Notes: generated by a model from the sequence alone, not told the origin. A stretch of 11,198 bases of DNA from Actinomycetota bacterium (GCA_013695115.1 JACDBD010000395.1:1-11198), one strand, 5' to 3'. Positions 1 through 8,257 are shown, counted from the first letter of the stretch. Made by a program: numbers and translations.

Positions 1-31
1 CGAACGCACCGAGCTGTTATTAATATAAATA
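1..31. other. Anomalous edge: A/T run and in-frame stop where valS should continue
   Basis: Positions 17-32 are sixteen consecutive A or T bases in a window that is otherwise very GC-rich. In the valS frame, codons 2-28 read ERTELLLI followed by TAA. ValRS normally shows an aromatic-rich stretch ending in F-C-D-x-Y just before the YLELVK motif. None of the three forward frames gives that before position 32. The most economical reading is a misassembled or low-quality contig end, with true valS starting again near 32. A real insertion or disruption cannot be excluded. Confidence 0.6.
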
Positions 32-508
32 TGCCACGACTACCTCGAGCTGGTCAAGCAGCGCGCCTACGGCACGGGCCGCGACGAGGGCGAGGCATCG
101 GCGCGGCGCGCGCTCGAGCTCGCACTCGCAGCGTTGCTGCGGCTGTTCGCTCCCCACCTCCCGTTCGTGACCGAGGAGGTGTGGTCGTGGTGGCACGATG
201 GCTCGGTGCATCTCGCCGGCTGGCCCAACGCGGAAGCGCTGCGCGCCGAAGCCGGCGACGCCGGTGACCTCGCCTACACGATGGCCGCCGACGTGCTCGG
301 CGAGATCCGCAAGGCCAAGACCGCCGAGCAGCGGTCGCTGCGGACCGACGTCGAGCGCGTGATCGTCCGCGACACGCCCGAGCGGCTCGGCGTGCTCGCC
401 CAGGTGATCGACGACGTCCGCGAGGCCGGCCGCGTGCGCGTCCTCGACACGGCTGAGTCCGACGAGCCGTCCGTCGACGTCGAGTTGGCCGAGTCCGACG
501 CCGCCTGA
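29..508 (+). CDS. valS: Valyl-tRNA synthetase, C-terminal fragment (5' end outside window)
   Basis: This is the 3' end of a class I aminoacyl-tRNA synthetase that charges tRNA-Val in the cytoplasm. The frame reads CHDYLELVKQRAYG, then APHLPFVTEEVWSWW and HLAGWPNAEA, which match the anticodon-binding domain of ValRS. The following LGEIRKAKTAEQRSLRTDV segment is also typical of that domain. The catalytic HIGH and KMSKS regions lie outside the window. After this domain the protein ends quickly with an acidic tail, VDVELAESDAA, and there is no long heptad-rich arm such as closes many ValRS. The open frame can be followed back only to position 29, because TAA at 26-28 interrupts it; homology becomes recognisable at about 32. 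The stop is TGA at 506-508, and folC starts 10 bp later. Identity is firm; the left boundary is not biological. Confidence 0.9.
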   Translation: MCHDYLELVKQRAYGTGRDEGEASARRALELALAALLRLFAPHLPFVTEEVWSWWHDGSVHLAGWPNAEALRAEAGDAGDLAYTMAADVLGEIRKAKTAEQRSLRTDVERVIVRDTPERLGVLAQVIDDVREAGRVRVLDTAESDEPSVDVELAESDAA

Positions 509-518
509 ACGGGCTCGC

Positions 519-1877
519 GTGCGTTCCGACGAGGCCCTCGCCTGGCTCGACTCGCACGTCAACCTCGAGAGCATCGGCCGCCCGCGCGGTGAAGACCGCC
601 GCGCCACCGCGCCGACGCTCGACCGCATCCAGGCGCTCATGGAGCTCCTGGGGTCGCCCCAGCTCTCGTACCCCGCCATCCACCTGACCGGCACCAACGG
701 GAAGACGTCGATCGTGCGCATGACGACGGCGATGCTCATGGGGGCGGGGCTGTCGGTCGGCTCGTACACGAGCCCGAACCTGGAGCGGGTCAATGAACGC
801 ATGGCCTGGAACGACGAGCCCATCGACGACGCCGCCCTCGCCGAGGTCCTCGGGCTCGTTGCCGACGTCGAGGACCACCTGGCCAGTGGTCCGGCCGGTG
901 GTCCCGCCAGTGGTCCGGCCAGTGCTCCGGAAGGCCGGCTCAGCTACTTCGAGATCCTGACCGGCGCGGCTCTGAGCTGGTTCGCCGATGTCGCCATCGA
1001 AGTCGCGGTCGTCGAGGTGGGCCTCGGAGGGACGTGGGACGCGACCAACGTTGTCGACGGCAAGGTGGCCGTCATCACCAACGTCAGCATCGACCACGTC
1101 GAGTACCTCGGCCCCACCCGGGAGGGGATCGCCAAGGAGAAGGCAGGCATCATCAAGCCGGGGGCGACGCTCGTCCTGGGCGAGACCGACCCCGACCTGG
1201 CGTCGATCTTCCTCGACCGCGGCCCGGCCGAGGTGGTCACCCGTGATGTGGACTTCGGCGTCGACAAGAGCCGCCTCGCCCACGGCGGCCGGCTGGTCGA
1301 CCTGTACACGCCGGGCGCCCGTTACGACGAGGTCCTCGTCCCGCTGCACGGTGCCCACCAGGCCCAGAACGCGGCCGTGGCCCTCGCCGCCGCCGAGGCG
1401 TTCCTGGGCAAGCCGCTCGCGCGCGACGTGGTGGACGAAGCGTTCGCGGCGGTGCGCTCCCCGGGCCGCCTGGAGGTCGTCGGCCACGCCCCGCTCGTCC
1501 TCCTCGACGGCGCCCACAACGTCGTCGGCGCGAGCGCGCTGCGAGTCGCGCTCGCGGAGGAGTTCGTCGACGCGCCCCGCATCTTCGTCGTCGGCCTCCT
1601 CCGCGAGAAGGAGCCGCACGAGATGCTCGAGGCGCTCGGTGCCGCGACCGCCGACCACATCGTGTGCTGCCGACCCCCGAGCCCCCGCGCCCTCGACCCC
1701 GAGCTCGTCGCTGCCGCTGCCCGCGATCTGGGGGTGGAGCCGGAGCGCATCGAGATCGTCGATCTCGTCGGCCAGGCCGTCGCCCGCGCCCTCGCGGTCG
1801 CGGAGCCGGAGGACCAGATCGTCGTGACCGGCTCGCTGTACACCGTCGGGGCCGCCCGCGCGGTCCTCGTCCACTAG
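519..1877 (+). CDS. folC: Bifunctional folylpolyglutamate synthase / dihydrofolate synthase
   Basis: A 452-residue Mur-ligase-family enzyme that adds glutamate to dihydropteroate and/or extends the polyglutamate tail of folates, using ATP, in the cytoplasm. Visible motifs are the P-loop GTNGKTS at residues 58-64, SYTSPNLERVNERM just after it, and VGLGGTWDATN followed by ITNVSIDHVEYLG. IAKEKAGIIKPG is the family signature in the central domain, and LDGAHN (Asp330 to Asn334) lies in the C-terminal domain. Length is normal for FolC. The start is GTG, because no ATG lies nearby upstream; no strong ribosome binding site is visible. An unusual Ala-Ser-Gly-Pro repeat occupies residues 122-137, between the omega-loop region and the YFEILTG helix. 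The gene follows valS by 10 bp and precedes ndk by 12 bp, so co-transcription is likely. Whether it has one or both activities cannot be told from sequence. Confidence 0.95.
   Translation: MRSDEALAWLDSHVNLESIGRPRGEDRRATAPTLDRIQALMELLGSPQLSYPAIHLTGTNGKTSIVRMTTAMLMGAGLSVGSYTSPNLERVNERMAWNDEPIDDAALAEVLGLVADVEDHLASGPAGGPASGPASAPEGRLSYFEILTGAALSWFADVAIEVAVVEVGLGGTWDATNVVDGKVAVITNVSIDHVEYLGPTREGIAKEKAGIIKPGATLVLGETDPDLASIFLDRGPAEVVTRDVDFGVDKSRLAHGGRLVDLYTPGARYDEVLVPLHGAHQAQNAAVALAAAEAFLGKPLARDVVDEAFAAVRSPGRLEVVGHAPLVLLDGAHNVVGASALRVALAEEFVDAPRIFVVGLLREKEPHEMLEALGAATADHIVCCRPPSPRALDPELVAAAARDLGVEPERIEIVDLVGQAVARALAVAEPEDQIVVTGSLYTVGAARAVLVH
881..928 (+). repeat. Four 12-bp tandem repeats inside folC encoding Ala-Ser/Gly-Gly/Ala-Pro
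   Basis: Four consecutive 12-base units fill this interval: GGCCAGTGGTCC (881-892), GGCCGGTGGTCC (893-904), CGCCAGTGGTCC (905-916) and GGCCAGTGCTCC (917-928). Each differs by at most one base from the first. Twelve is a multiple of three, so the array stays in frame and encodes ASGP, AGGP, ASGP, ASAP. It lies in what should be a surface loop of FolC, so copy-number change would be tolerated. Confidence 0.9.
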
Positions 1878-1880
1878 ATT
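1875..1880 (+). promoter_or_regulatory. Candidate -10 element for a near-leaderless ndk transcript
   Basis: TAGATT fits the actinobacterial -10 pattern TAnnnT and overlaps the folC stop codon. It ends 9 bp before the ndk ATG, so a transcript would begin within a few bases of the start codon. No Shine-Dalgarno sequence is present between folC and ndk, which is what a leaderless start would look like. No convincing -35 box is visible, and a hexamer this loose occurs often by chance. Read-through from folC remains equally possible. Confidence 0.25.
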
Positions 1881-1889
1881 GCCCGCCCG

Positions 1890-2303
1890 ATGAACCGCAC
1901 CCTCGTGCTCTGCAAGCCCGACGCGGTCGAGCGCGGCCTCGTGGGGGAGATCGTCGGTCGCCTCGAGGGTCGCGGCCTCAAGATCGTGGCGATGGACCTG
2001 CGTCGGATCGACGCCGAGTTCGCCGGACGCCATTACGAGGAGCATCAGGGCAAGCCGTTCTTCGGCGAGCTCGTCGCGTTCATCACCCGGAGCCCGCTCG
2101 TCGCCATGGTCGTCGAGGGCGGCGACGACACCTGGCAGGTCGTGCGCAAGACGATGGGCGCCACCAATCCGCGCGCCGCCGAACCGGGCACGATCCGCGG
2201 CGATCTCGCGCTCGAGACGACCGAGAACCTCGTTCACGGGTCCGACGGGCCCGAGTCGGCCGGGCGCGAGATCGCCCTGTTCTTCCCCGACCTTCACGGC
2301 TAA
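1890..2303 (+). CDS. ndk: Nucleoside diphosphate kinase
   Basis: A 137-residue enzyme that moves the gamma phosphate from ATP to other nucleoside diphosphates through a phosphohistidine, balancing NTP and dNTP pools in the cytoplasm. The N-terminal strand [18 protein letters not shown] carries the conserved Lys9-Pro-Asp. [11 protein letters not shown] and [14 protein letters not shown] follow. The catalytic histidine is His116 in [12 protein letters not shown], the family signature. Full length and intact. The ATG is placed 12 bp after the folC stop; the protein begins exactly where the family does, so the start is secure although no ribosome binding site is seen. A gap of 279 bp follows before mreB. 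Confidence 0.97.
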   Translation: MNRTLVLCKPDAVERGLVGEIVGRLEGRGLKIVAMDLRRIDAEFAGRHYEEHQGKPFFGELVAFITRSPLVAMVVEGGDDTWQVVRKTMGATNPRAAEPGTIRGDLALETTENLVHGSDGPESAGREIALFFPDLHG

Positions 2304-2374
2304 GGCCTGCTATCCGCCCACTCGCGTCGTGAATCGCGCGACCAGGAAGGGTGACCCGAAAGGGCCGACGCGGG

Positions 2375-2384
2375 CCGGTAGCCT
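2375..2384 (+). promoter_or_regulatory. Candidate extended -10 element between ndk and mreB
   Basis: CCGGTAGCCT contains a TAnnnT hexamer (2379-2384). It matches CCGGTAAGCT at 8258-8267 in 8 of 10 positions, and both sit just after a gene and before the next transcription candidate. A start near 2391 would give mreB a leader of about 190 nt. No good -35 box lies at 16-18 bp; GTGACC at 2351-2356 is too far away. Supported only by the pattern and by placement. Confidence 0.25.
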
Positions 2385-2477
2385 GACGCGCCGCGGGCCT
2401 GGCGGGCGGAGCGAGTGAGCCTCGATTCGTGCGCTGACCTGCTGCAAACGGCGACAACTGGGACCAGCGGGGCGGGC

Positions 2478-2506
2478 TGGACCGGTTCCGACCCAACCCA
2501 TACCCT
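2478..2506 (+). promoter_or_regulatory. Candidate -35/-10 promoter for the mreB-rodA block
   Basis: TGGACC at 2478-2483 matches the TTGACA consensus in four of six places. It is separated by 17 bp from TACCCT at 2501-2506, a TAnnnT-type -10. A transcript would start near 2513, just before the hairpin at 2520-2542, giving a 5' leader of about 70 nt. The -35 box overlaps a near-palindrome, GGACCGGTTCC (2479-2489), which could be an operator or chance. This gap is the natural place for an elongasome promoter, but the boxes are weak. Confidence 0.35.
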
Positions 2507-2519
2507 TGAGCACTCCTCA

Positions 2520-2542
2520 CGCCCGGGTCGTGACCCCGGGCG
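2520..2542 (+). promoter_or_regulatory. GC-rich hairpin in the mreB leader
   Basis: Left arm CGCCCGGGTC (2520-2529) pairs with right arm GACCCCGGGCG (2532-2542), with one bulged C and only a two-base loop; an alternative folding uses an 8-bp CGCCCGGG stem and a 7-base loop. No T-tract follows, so it does not look like an intrinsic terminator of ndk. It lies about 40 bp before the mreB start and would leave the ribosome binding site at 2567 unpaired. It may be a leader structure or an operator-like inverted repeat. Confidence 0.4.
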
Positions 2543-2566
2543 CGTCGGAACTGCCTACCTCGAGAT

Positions 2567-2572
2567 GGGAGG
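2567..2572 (+). promoter_or_regulatory. Ribosome binding site deciding the mreB start
   Basis: GGGAGG lies 10 bases before GTG at 2583. It is the best Shine-Dalgarno match in the leader and overlaps the alternative ATG at 2565, which itself has no good site upstream. This is why GTG 2583 is preferred as the start. Confidence 0.55.
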
Positions 2573-2582
2573 CTCGCCCAAC

Positions 2583-3623
<1,041 letters not shown>

Positions 3624-3636
3624 CCGACCTCGGCCC

Positions 3637-3642
3637 GGGAGG
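3637..3642 (+). promoter_or_regulatory. Ribosome binding site of mreC
   Basis: GGGAGG, identical to the site before mreB, lies 11 bases before ATG 3654 in the 30-bp mreB-mreC spacer. In-frame GTG codons at 3657 and 3660 are alternative starts at slightly longer spacing. Confidence 0.5.
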
Positions 3643-3653
3643 TCGCTGCAACA

Positions 3654-4520
3654 ATGGTGGTGTACCGCCGCGGGAACCGACGCTCGGTCCTGATCCTCCT
3701 GTTCGTCACGTCCATCACGCTAATCACGCTGGACGTCCGTGGCTCGGGCCCGATCACCGGAGCACGCGGCGTCGCCCACGACGTCGTGGCGCCTATCGCG
3801 ACGGTTGCCGACAAGGTCTTCTCACCAGTGGGTGACTGGGTCGGTGGCGTGACGCGAGCCGGGACGCTCAAGGACGAGAACTCGAGGCTGCGCAAGGAGC
3901 TGGACGAGCTCAGGGGCAAGGCGGCCCAGAACCGCGCGTTCGAGAGCGAGAACGAGGAGCTGTCGAAGCTGCTCGATCTGCCATACACCGAGGACAGCGA
4001 CGCGATCGCCGCCCGGGTCGTGTCGGGATCCCCGGGGAACTTCGAGTGGACGGTGCAAATCGACCGGGGAACGAGCGACGGCGTGGCCGAGGGGATGGCC
4101 GTGGTCACCGGGGCCGGGCTCGTCGGGCGCATCGTCGAGGCGTCCGGAGACCGGGCGACGGCGCTGCTGCTACGCGACCCCAAGTCGGGCGTCGCGGTGG
4201 TGACCGAGAGCGCGCGGACGACCGGGGTCGCCCAGGGTCGCACCGGGGAGAGCACGCTGCGACTCGACTTCGTCGACCCCACAGCCAACGTCGACGAGGG
4301 CGAGCTGGTGTTCACGTCGGGTCGTGACAACAGCCGCTTTCCCCCCAGCATCCCAGTCGCACGGGTGGAGAAGGTGGCGAAGAAGCGGGGCGAGCTCCAG
4401 CAGGACATCGTGCTGGCGCCACTGGTCGACCTCGACAGCCTCGAGTTCGTGAAGGTGCTGCGGTCACCGACGGCGGCGCCCACCGAACCGGCTACCGGAG
4501 AGGACGCGCCGACACCGTGA
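3654..4520 (+). CDS. mreC: Rod shape-determining protein MreC
   Basis: A 288-residue membrane-anchored scaffold of the elongasome that is mostly outside the membrane and, in studied bacteria, activates PBP2-RodA. A short basic N-terminus (YRRGNRR) precedes one transmembrane helix at about residues 11-26. A heptad-rich coiled coil spans about 72-112, starting LKDENSRLRKELDEL. The two beta domains follow, with GTSDGVAEGMAVVTGAGLVGRI, LLLRDPKSGVAVV and the C-terminal FPPSIPVARVEKV. The tail is rich in Pro, Thr and Ala (TAAPTEPATGEDAPTP) and likely disordered. Length is normal. Its stop overlaps the GTG start of mreD by four bases, which indicates translational coupling. Confidence 0.95.
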   Translation: MVVYRRGNRRSVLILLFVTSITLITLDVRGSGPITGARGVAHDVVAPIATVADKVFSPVGDWVGGVTRAGTLKDENSRLRKELDELRGKAAQNRAFESENEELSKLLDLPYTEDSDAIAARVVSGSPGNFEWTVQIDRGTSDGVAEGMAVVTGAGLVGRIVEASGDRATALLLRDPKSGVAVVTESARTTGVAQGRTGESTLRLDFVDPTANVDEGELVFTSGRDNSRFPPSIPVARVEKVAKKRGELQQDIVLAPLVDLDSLEFVKVLRSPTAAPTEPATGEDAPTP

Positions 4521-5044
4521 CCTGGCTCGTCCGCCTCAAGCTCGCCGCGCTCGTTCTCACCACCGTCGTGCTCCAGACGACGCTGTTCCCCGACCTGCGT
4601 CTCTTCGGAGTGGCGCCCGATCTCGTCCTCGTAGCGACGATAGCGGTGGCCTCCCGCGTCGGTCCCGAGACCGGCGCGGTGTACGGCTTCGCGAGCGGCC
4701 TCGTGATCGACCTGTTCCTCCAGACGCCACTCGGCCTGTCGGCGCTCTCGTTCGCGGTCGTGGCGTACGGCATCGGGATCCTCCACACCGGCCTCTCGCG
4801 CACGCCCCGCTTCATCGCCGCGATGCTGGGTGGTGCCGGGGGTCTGGCCGGCGGGTTGATCTTCGTGGTGCTCGCTGCGCTCGCGGGCGAAGACCAGGTC
4901 ATCGCGTTCCGCACCATCTGGGTGCTCGTCCTCGCGGCCGTGTACGACGCCCTGCTGGCCGTTCCCATGTTCCCGGTGGCGCGCTGGGCCGTCGGGAGCA
5001 CGGGCGCGGAGACACCTGCCATACGCGGGGCTCGGTCGACGTGA
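4517..5044 (+). CDS. mreD: Rod shape-determining protein MreD
   Basis: A 175-residue integral membrane protein, almost entirely hydrophobic, with about six predicted membrane segments. The central GAVYGFASGLVIDLFLQTPLGLSALSF fits the MreD pattern of a Gly-rich helix followed by an Asp and a Leu-Gly turn. MreD works with MreC and the PBP2-RodA pair in the elongation complex; its exact biochemical role is not settled. The start is GTG 4517 inside the mreC stop (GTGA, 4-bp overlap), with no separate ribosome binding site needed. Identification rests on hydropathy, motif and position between mreC and PBP2, since MreD diverges fast in sequence. Confidence 0.9.
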   Translation: MTWLVRLKLAALVLTTVVLQTTLFPDLRLFGVAPDLVLVATIAVASRVGPETGAVYGFASGLVIDLFLQTPLGLSALSFAVVAYGIGILHTGLSRTPRFIAAMLGGAGGLAGGLIFVVLAALAGEDQVIAFRTIWVLVLAAVYDALLAVPMFPVARWAVGSTGAETPAIRGARST

Positions 5045-5059
5045 GAAGGTGGTGACCAC

Positions 5060-7057
5060 GTGAGCGAAGGCAACAGCCGCGTCCGCCTGAGCATCGTCGG
5101 TGTCATCGTGATGGCGCTGTTCAGCGCGCTCTTCGCGCGCCTGTGGTTCCTCCAGGTCGGCGCGAGCCCGACCGCCGAGGCCACGGCCACCAGCAACCGG
5201 ATCCGCGTGATCCAGGAGCCGGCGATCCGGGGACGCATCCTCGACGCCAAGGGCCGGGTCCTCGTGGGCAACCGGGTTGCGGACGCCATCACGTTCGACC
5301 GCAGCGCCCGGGTCAAGGCCGAGGACCGCAAGGCTGTGGTCGGGCGGCTGGCGGAGCTGCTGGGGGTGAGCCCGAAGTTGATCCAGAAGACGATCGACGA
5401 CCCCCGCATCGCCGCGTTCGCGCCCGTCCCGGTGGCGGTCGACGTTCCCCTCGACAAGGTCGCGTTCATCCGCGAGCACAAGGAGGACTTCCCCGGCGTC
5501 GACGCCGACCGGCTGACGATCCGCGAGTACCCCAACGGTCGGCTCGCGTCCCATGTGCTCGGGTACACCGGCGAGGTCAACGCGGATGAACTCCGGGTGC
5601 TCCGCGGAGAGGGCTACCGCCAGGGCGACACGATCGGCAAGGCAGGCGTGGAGCAGATGTTCGAATCGGAGCTGCGGGGCCGGCCCCGCGTGCAGAAGCT
5701 CGAGGTCGACAGCCGCGGGCGCGTCGTCTCGGTCCTGGAGGACCTCGCCGCGGTGCCGGGCAAGGACGTCCAGCTCACGATCGACATCGACATCCAGCGG
5801 ATCGCGGAGGAATCGCTCGCCCAGGGGATGGAGGGCGCCCGCGACATCCGCGATATCCCCGAGGAGGATGAGGAGAACCCGCAGTTCGAGACGTTCCGGG
5901 CCGGCGGCGGGTCGGTGATCGTGCTGAACCCCAACGACGGGTCGGTCGTGGCGATGGCCTCGGCGCCCGACTTCGACCCGGCCGCGTTCACGAGCGGCGG
6001 CGTGCCGGCCGAGACGCTCGAGGAGTTCGAGAGCAAGGACAGCAACTTCCCGCTGCTGAACCGGGCGGTGCAAGGGACGTACGCGCCCGGTTCCACGTTC
6101 AAGTTGATGACGAGTCTCGCCGGCCTCGACACCAAGCTCATCACCCCGGACGAGACGGTCAACGACACCGGCTGCCTCACGGTCGCCGAGCTCGAGTTCT
6201 GCAACGCGGGAAAGAAGGAGCACGGCACGGTTGACCTTCCGAACGCGCTCACCGTCTCGAGCGACGTGTACTTCTACGAGATCGGCCGCGACCTCTGGGA
6301 GCTGTACCGCGACGAGGTGATCGAGGCAGGCGGACCCGCCAAGCGGGGCTACTCCATCCAGGAGACCGCGGCCGAGTTCGGCTTCGGGACCGCGACCGGA
6401 GTCGGCCTGGGGGGCGAAGCCTCGGGGCGCATTCCCGACCAGGACTTCAAGGAGGACTTCAACCGGACGAACCCCGACCTCGAGGAGCGGCGGGTGAGCT
6501 CCCTGTGGCTCCCGGGTGACAGCGTCATCCTCGCGGTGGGCCAGGGCGACCTGCTCGTGACGCCAATCCAGCTCGCAAACGCGTACGCGACCTTCGCCAA
6601 CGGCGGCAACCGCTATACCCCGCGCCTGGCGTCGGCGCTGCTCGAGCCCCGGACCGGCGACGAGACCGCGCCGGCGGAGATCGTCCAGGAGCTCGCGCCC
6701 CAGCCGGTGGGCGAGGTCGACATCAAACCGGAGATCCGCGACGCGATCATGCTCGGGCTCGCCGGGGTCGTGGGCAGCGGCCTCGGGACCGCCAACGACG
6801 CGTTCGAGGGCTTCAGTGGCGCGGCCGCGGGCAAGACCGGGACCGCCGAGGTCGTCGGCAAGCAGGACACCTCGCTGTTCGTCGGCATCAACCCGCCCGA
6901 GGACCCGCAGTACGTCACGCTGGCGATCGTCGAGGAGGGCGGCTTCGGTTCCGCCGTCGCCGCGCCCATCGTCCGGCGCATCATCGAGGCGCTGGGCGGG
7001 AACCTCAATCCTGAACCGGTCCGGGTCCGCCCACCACAGGCGGAGAGCGAAGACTGA
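5060..7057 (+). CDS. mrdA: Penicillin-binding protein 2 (class B, elongation transpeptidase)
   Basis: A 665-residue class B PBP that cross-links peptidoglycan stem peptides on the outer face of the membrane during elongation. One N-terminal transmembrane helix lies at about residues 9-30. The pedestal domain opens with EPAIRGRILDAKGRVLVGN. The transpeptidase domain has the nucleophile in STFK (Ser345 to Lys348), SSD at 400-402 in place of SxN, and KTGT at 592-595. The SxD variant also occurs, as I recall, in E. coli PBP2, so it is not a defect. AVGQGDLLVTPIQLANAYATFANGG is the usual conserved C-terminal stretch. An acidic segment near residue 270 (DIPEEDEENPQFE) is a likely loop. GTG start, with AAGGTGG at 5047-5052/3 upstream. 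The stop overlaps rodA by one base (TGATG), consistent with equal production of the polymerase and its transpeptidase partner. Confidence 0.95.
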   Translation: MSEGNSRVRLSIVGVIVMALFSALFARLWFLQVGASPTAEATATSNRIRVIQEPAIRGRILDAKGRVLVGNRVADAITFDRSARVKAEDRKAVVGRLAELLGVSPKLIQKTIDDPRIAAFAPVPVAVDVPLDKVAFIREHKEDFPGVDADRLTIREYPNGRLASHVLGYTGEVNADELRVLRGEGYRQGDTIGKAGVEQMFESELRGRPRVQKLEVDSRGRVVSVLEDLAAVPGKDVQLTIDIDIQRIAEESLAQGMEGARDIRDIPEEDEENPQFETFRAGGGSVIVLNPNDGSVVAMASAPDFDPAAFTSGGVPAETLEEFESKDSNFPLLNRAVQGTYAPGSTFKLMTSLAGLDTKLITPDETVNDTGCLTVAELEFCNAGKKEHGTVDLPNALTVSSDVYFYEIGRDLWELYRDEVIEAGGPAKRGYSIQETAAEFGFGTATGVGLGGEASGRIPDQDFKEDFNRTNPDLEERRVSSLWLPGDSVILAVGQGDLLVTPIQLANAYATFANGGNRYTPRLASALLEPRTGDETAPAEIVQELAPQPVGEVDIKPEIRDAIMLGLAGVVGSGLGTANDAFEGFSGAAAGKTGTAEVVGKQDTSLFVGINPPEDPQYVTLAIVEEGGFGSAVAAPIVRRIIEALGGNLNPEPVRVRPPQAESED

Positions 7058-8238
7058 TGGCGGTGATCGATCGAGGCGGTCCGTTCGGCGCGCCGGCTCC
7101 GGCGCTCTCGAGCCGCCGGGCCCGGTTCGAGGCGTCACCTGCCCGGAACCTCGATCCGGTGCTCATCGGGGCCGTGATAGCGATCGCATTGCTCGGCCTG
7201 CTGATGATCTACTCGTCCACGCGCGAGCGCCTCGCGTTCGATGGCCTCGACGAGCTCTACTTCGTGAAGCGCCAGGCGGTGTTCATCCTGCTGGGGCTGT
7301 GCGCCATGGCCGCGGTCATGGCGGTCGACTACCGCAAGCTGCGCGACTTCTCCGTCCTTGCCTACGGCGCGGCCGTCATCTCGCTGCTTGCAGTGCTCTC
7401 ACCACTGGGATCGGACGCGCGCGGCGCACAGGCGTGGTTCCAGCTGCCGGGCGGGTTCCAGCTCCAACCGTCGGAGCTGGCCAAGTTCGCGATCATTGTG
7501 GCGGTCGCCGGGTACTGCAACGAGCACCGCGGCGAGATGGACCCGCGCCAGCTCGCGCTCACCATCGGGCTGGCGGCGGTCCCACTCGGCCTCGTCGCGC
7601 TCCAACCCGACCTCGGGACCGGCATGGTCATCGCCCTGATCGTCGTGGGGCTGCTCGCGCTGGCGGGCGTGAGCGGCCGGCAGCTCGCGATCCTCGGCCT
7701 GCTGGCCCTCACCGGCGTCTGGGCGGTGATCAACCTCGGGATGCTCGCCGAATACCAGCAGGACCGCCTGACCGCGGTCTTCGACAGCGGCAGCGATCCC
7801 GAAGGCTCGGGCTACAACCAGGAGCAGTCCGAGCTCGCCATCCAGACCGGCAGCATCGACGGCAAAGGTCTGTACCAGGGGCCGCAGACCCAGGGCGGCT
7901 TCGTCCCCGAGCAGCACACCGACTTCATCTTCACTGCCGCCGGTGAGGAGCTCGGCTTCATCGGGGCGGGAACGCTCCTGGCGCTGTTCGCGGTGGTGGT
8001 GTGGCGGGTCTGGCGAACCGCGACCCAGGCGCGCGACTTCTACGGGATGCTCGTGTGCATGGGTGTGCTCGCCATGCTCACGTTCCAGATCTTCGAGAAC
8101 ATCGGCATGACGATGGGGATCATGCCGGTGACCGGCATTCCGCTCCCGTTCATGAGCTACGGCGGCTCGTCCACGCTCACGACGTTCGCCTGCATCGGCC
8201 TGGTGTCGAACGTCTACATGCGCCGCTTCATCGGCTGA
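7057..8238 (+). CDS. rodA: SEDS peptidoglycan glycosyltransferase RodA
   Basis: A 393-residue polytopic membrane protein of the SEDS family with about ten hydrophobic segments. It polymerises lipid II into glycan strands together with PBP2. Visible motifs are GAQAWFQLPGGFQLQPSELAK (Trp127 in it), QPDLGTGMV, and VPEQHTDFIF. Asp289 in that last motif corresponds, as I align it from memory, to the Asp essential in studied RodA proteins. NIGMTMGIMPVTGIPLPFMSYGGSS near the end is the SEDS signature. A cytoplasmic N-terminal extension of about 30 residues (Pro/Ala/Arg-rich) precedes the first helix. RodA rather than FtsW is supported by the mre/PBP2 neighbours. ATG shared with the PBP2 stop. A 39-bp gap separates it from the radical SAM gene. 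Confidence 0.95.
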   Translation: MAVIDRGGPFGAPAPALSSRRARFEASPARNLDPVLIGAVIAIALLGLLMIYSSTRERLAFDGLDELYFVKRQAVFILLGLCAMAAVMAVDYRKLRDFSVLAYGAAVISLLAVLSPLGSDARGAQAWFQLPGGFQLQPSELAKFAIIVAVAGYCNEHRGEMDPRQLALTIGLAAVPLGLVALQPDLGTGMVIALIVVGLLALAGVSGRQLAILGLLALTGVWAVINLGMLAEYQQDRLTAVFDSGSDPEGSGYNQEQSELAIQTGSIDGKGLYQGPQTQGGFVPEQHTDFIFTAAGEELGFIGAGTLLALFAVVVWRVWRTATQARDFYGMLVCMGVLAMLTFQIFENIGMTMGIMPVTGIPLPFMSYGGSSTLTTFACIGLVSNVYMRRFIG

Positions 8239-8257
8239 GCCGGGCGCGGCCGGCCGT

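Noticed and set aside
31..267. ATG-initiated plus-strand frame starting in the A/T-rich edge
   Set aside because: It is out of frame with valS and its translation is Arg/Ala-rich with no recognisable family.
2520..2542. Hairpin as an intrinsic terminator for ndk
   Set aside because: No T-tract follows and it lies over 200 bp after the ndk stop, close to the mreB start.
2415..2582. Upstream extension of mreB to GTG 2415
   Set aside because: The extra 56 residues have no MreB character, the DNA contains promoter-like and hairpin sequence, and a good ribosome binding site serves GTG 2583.
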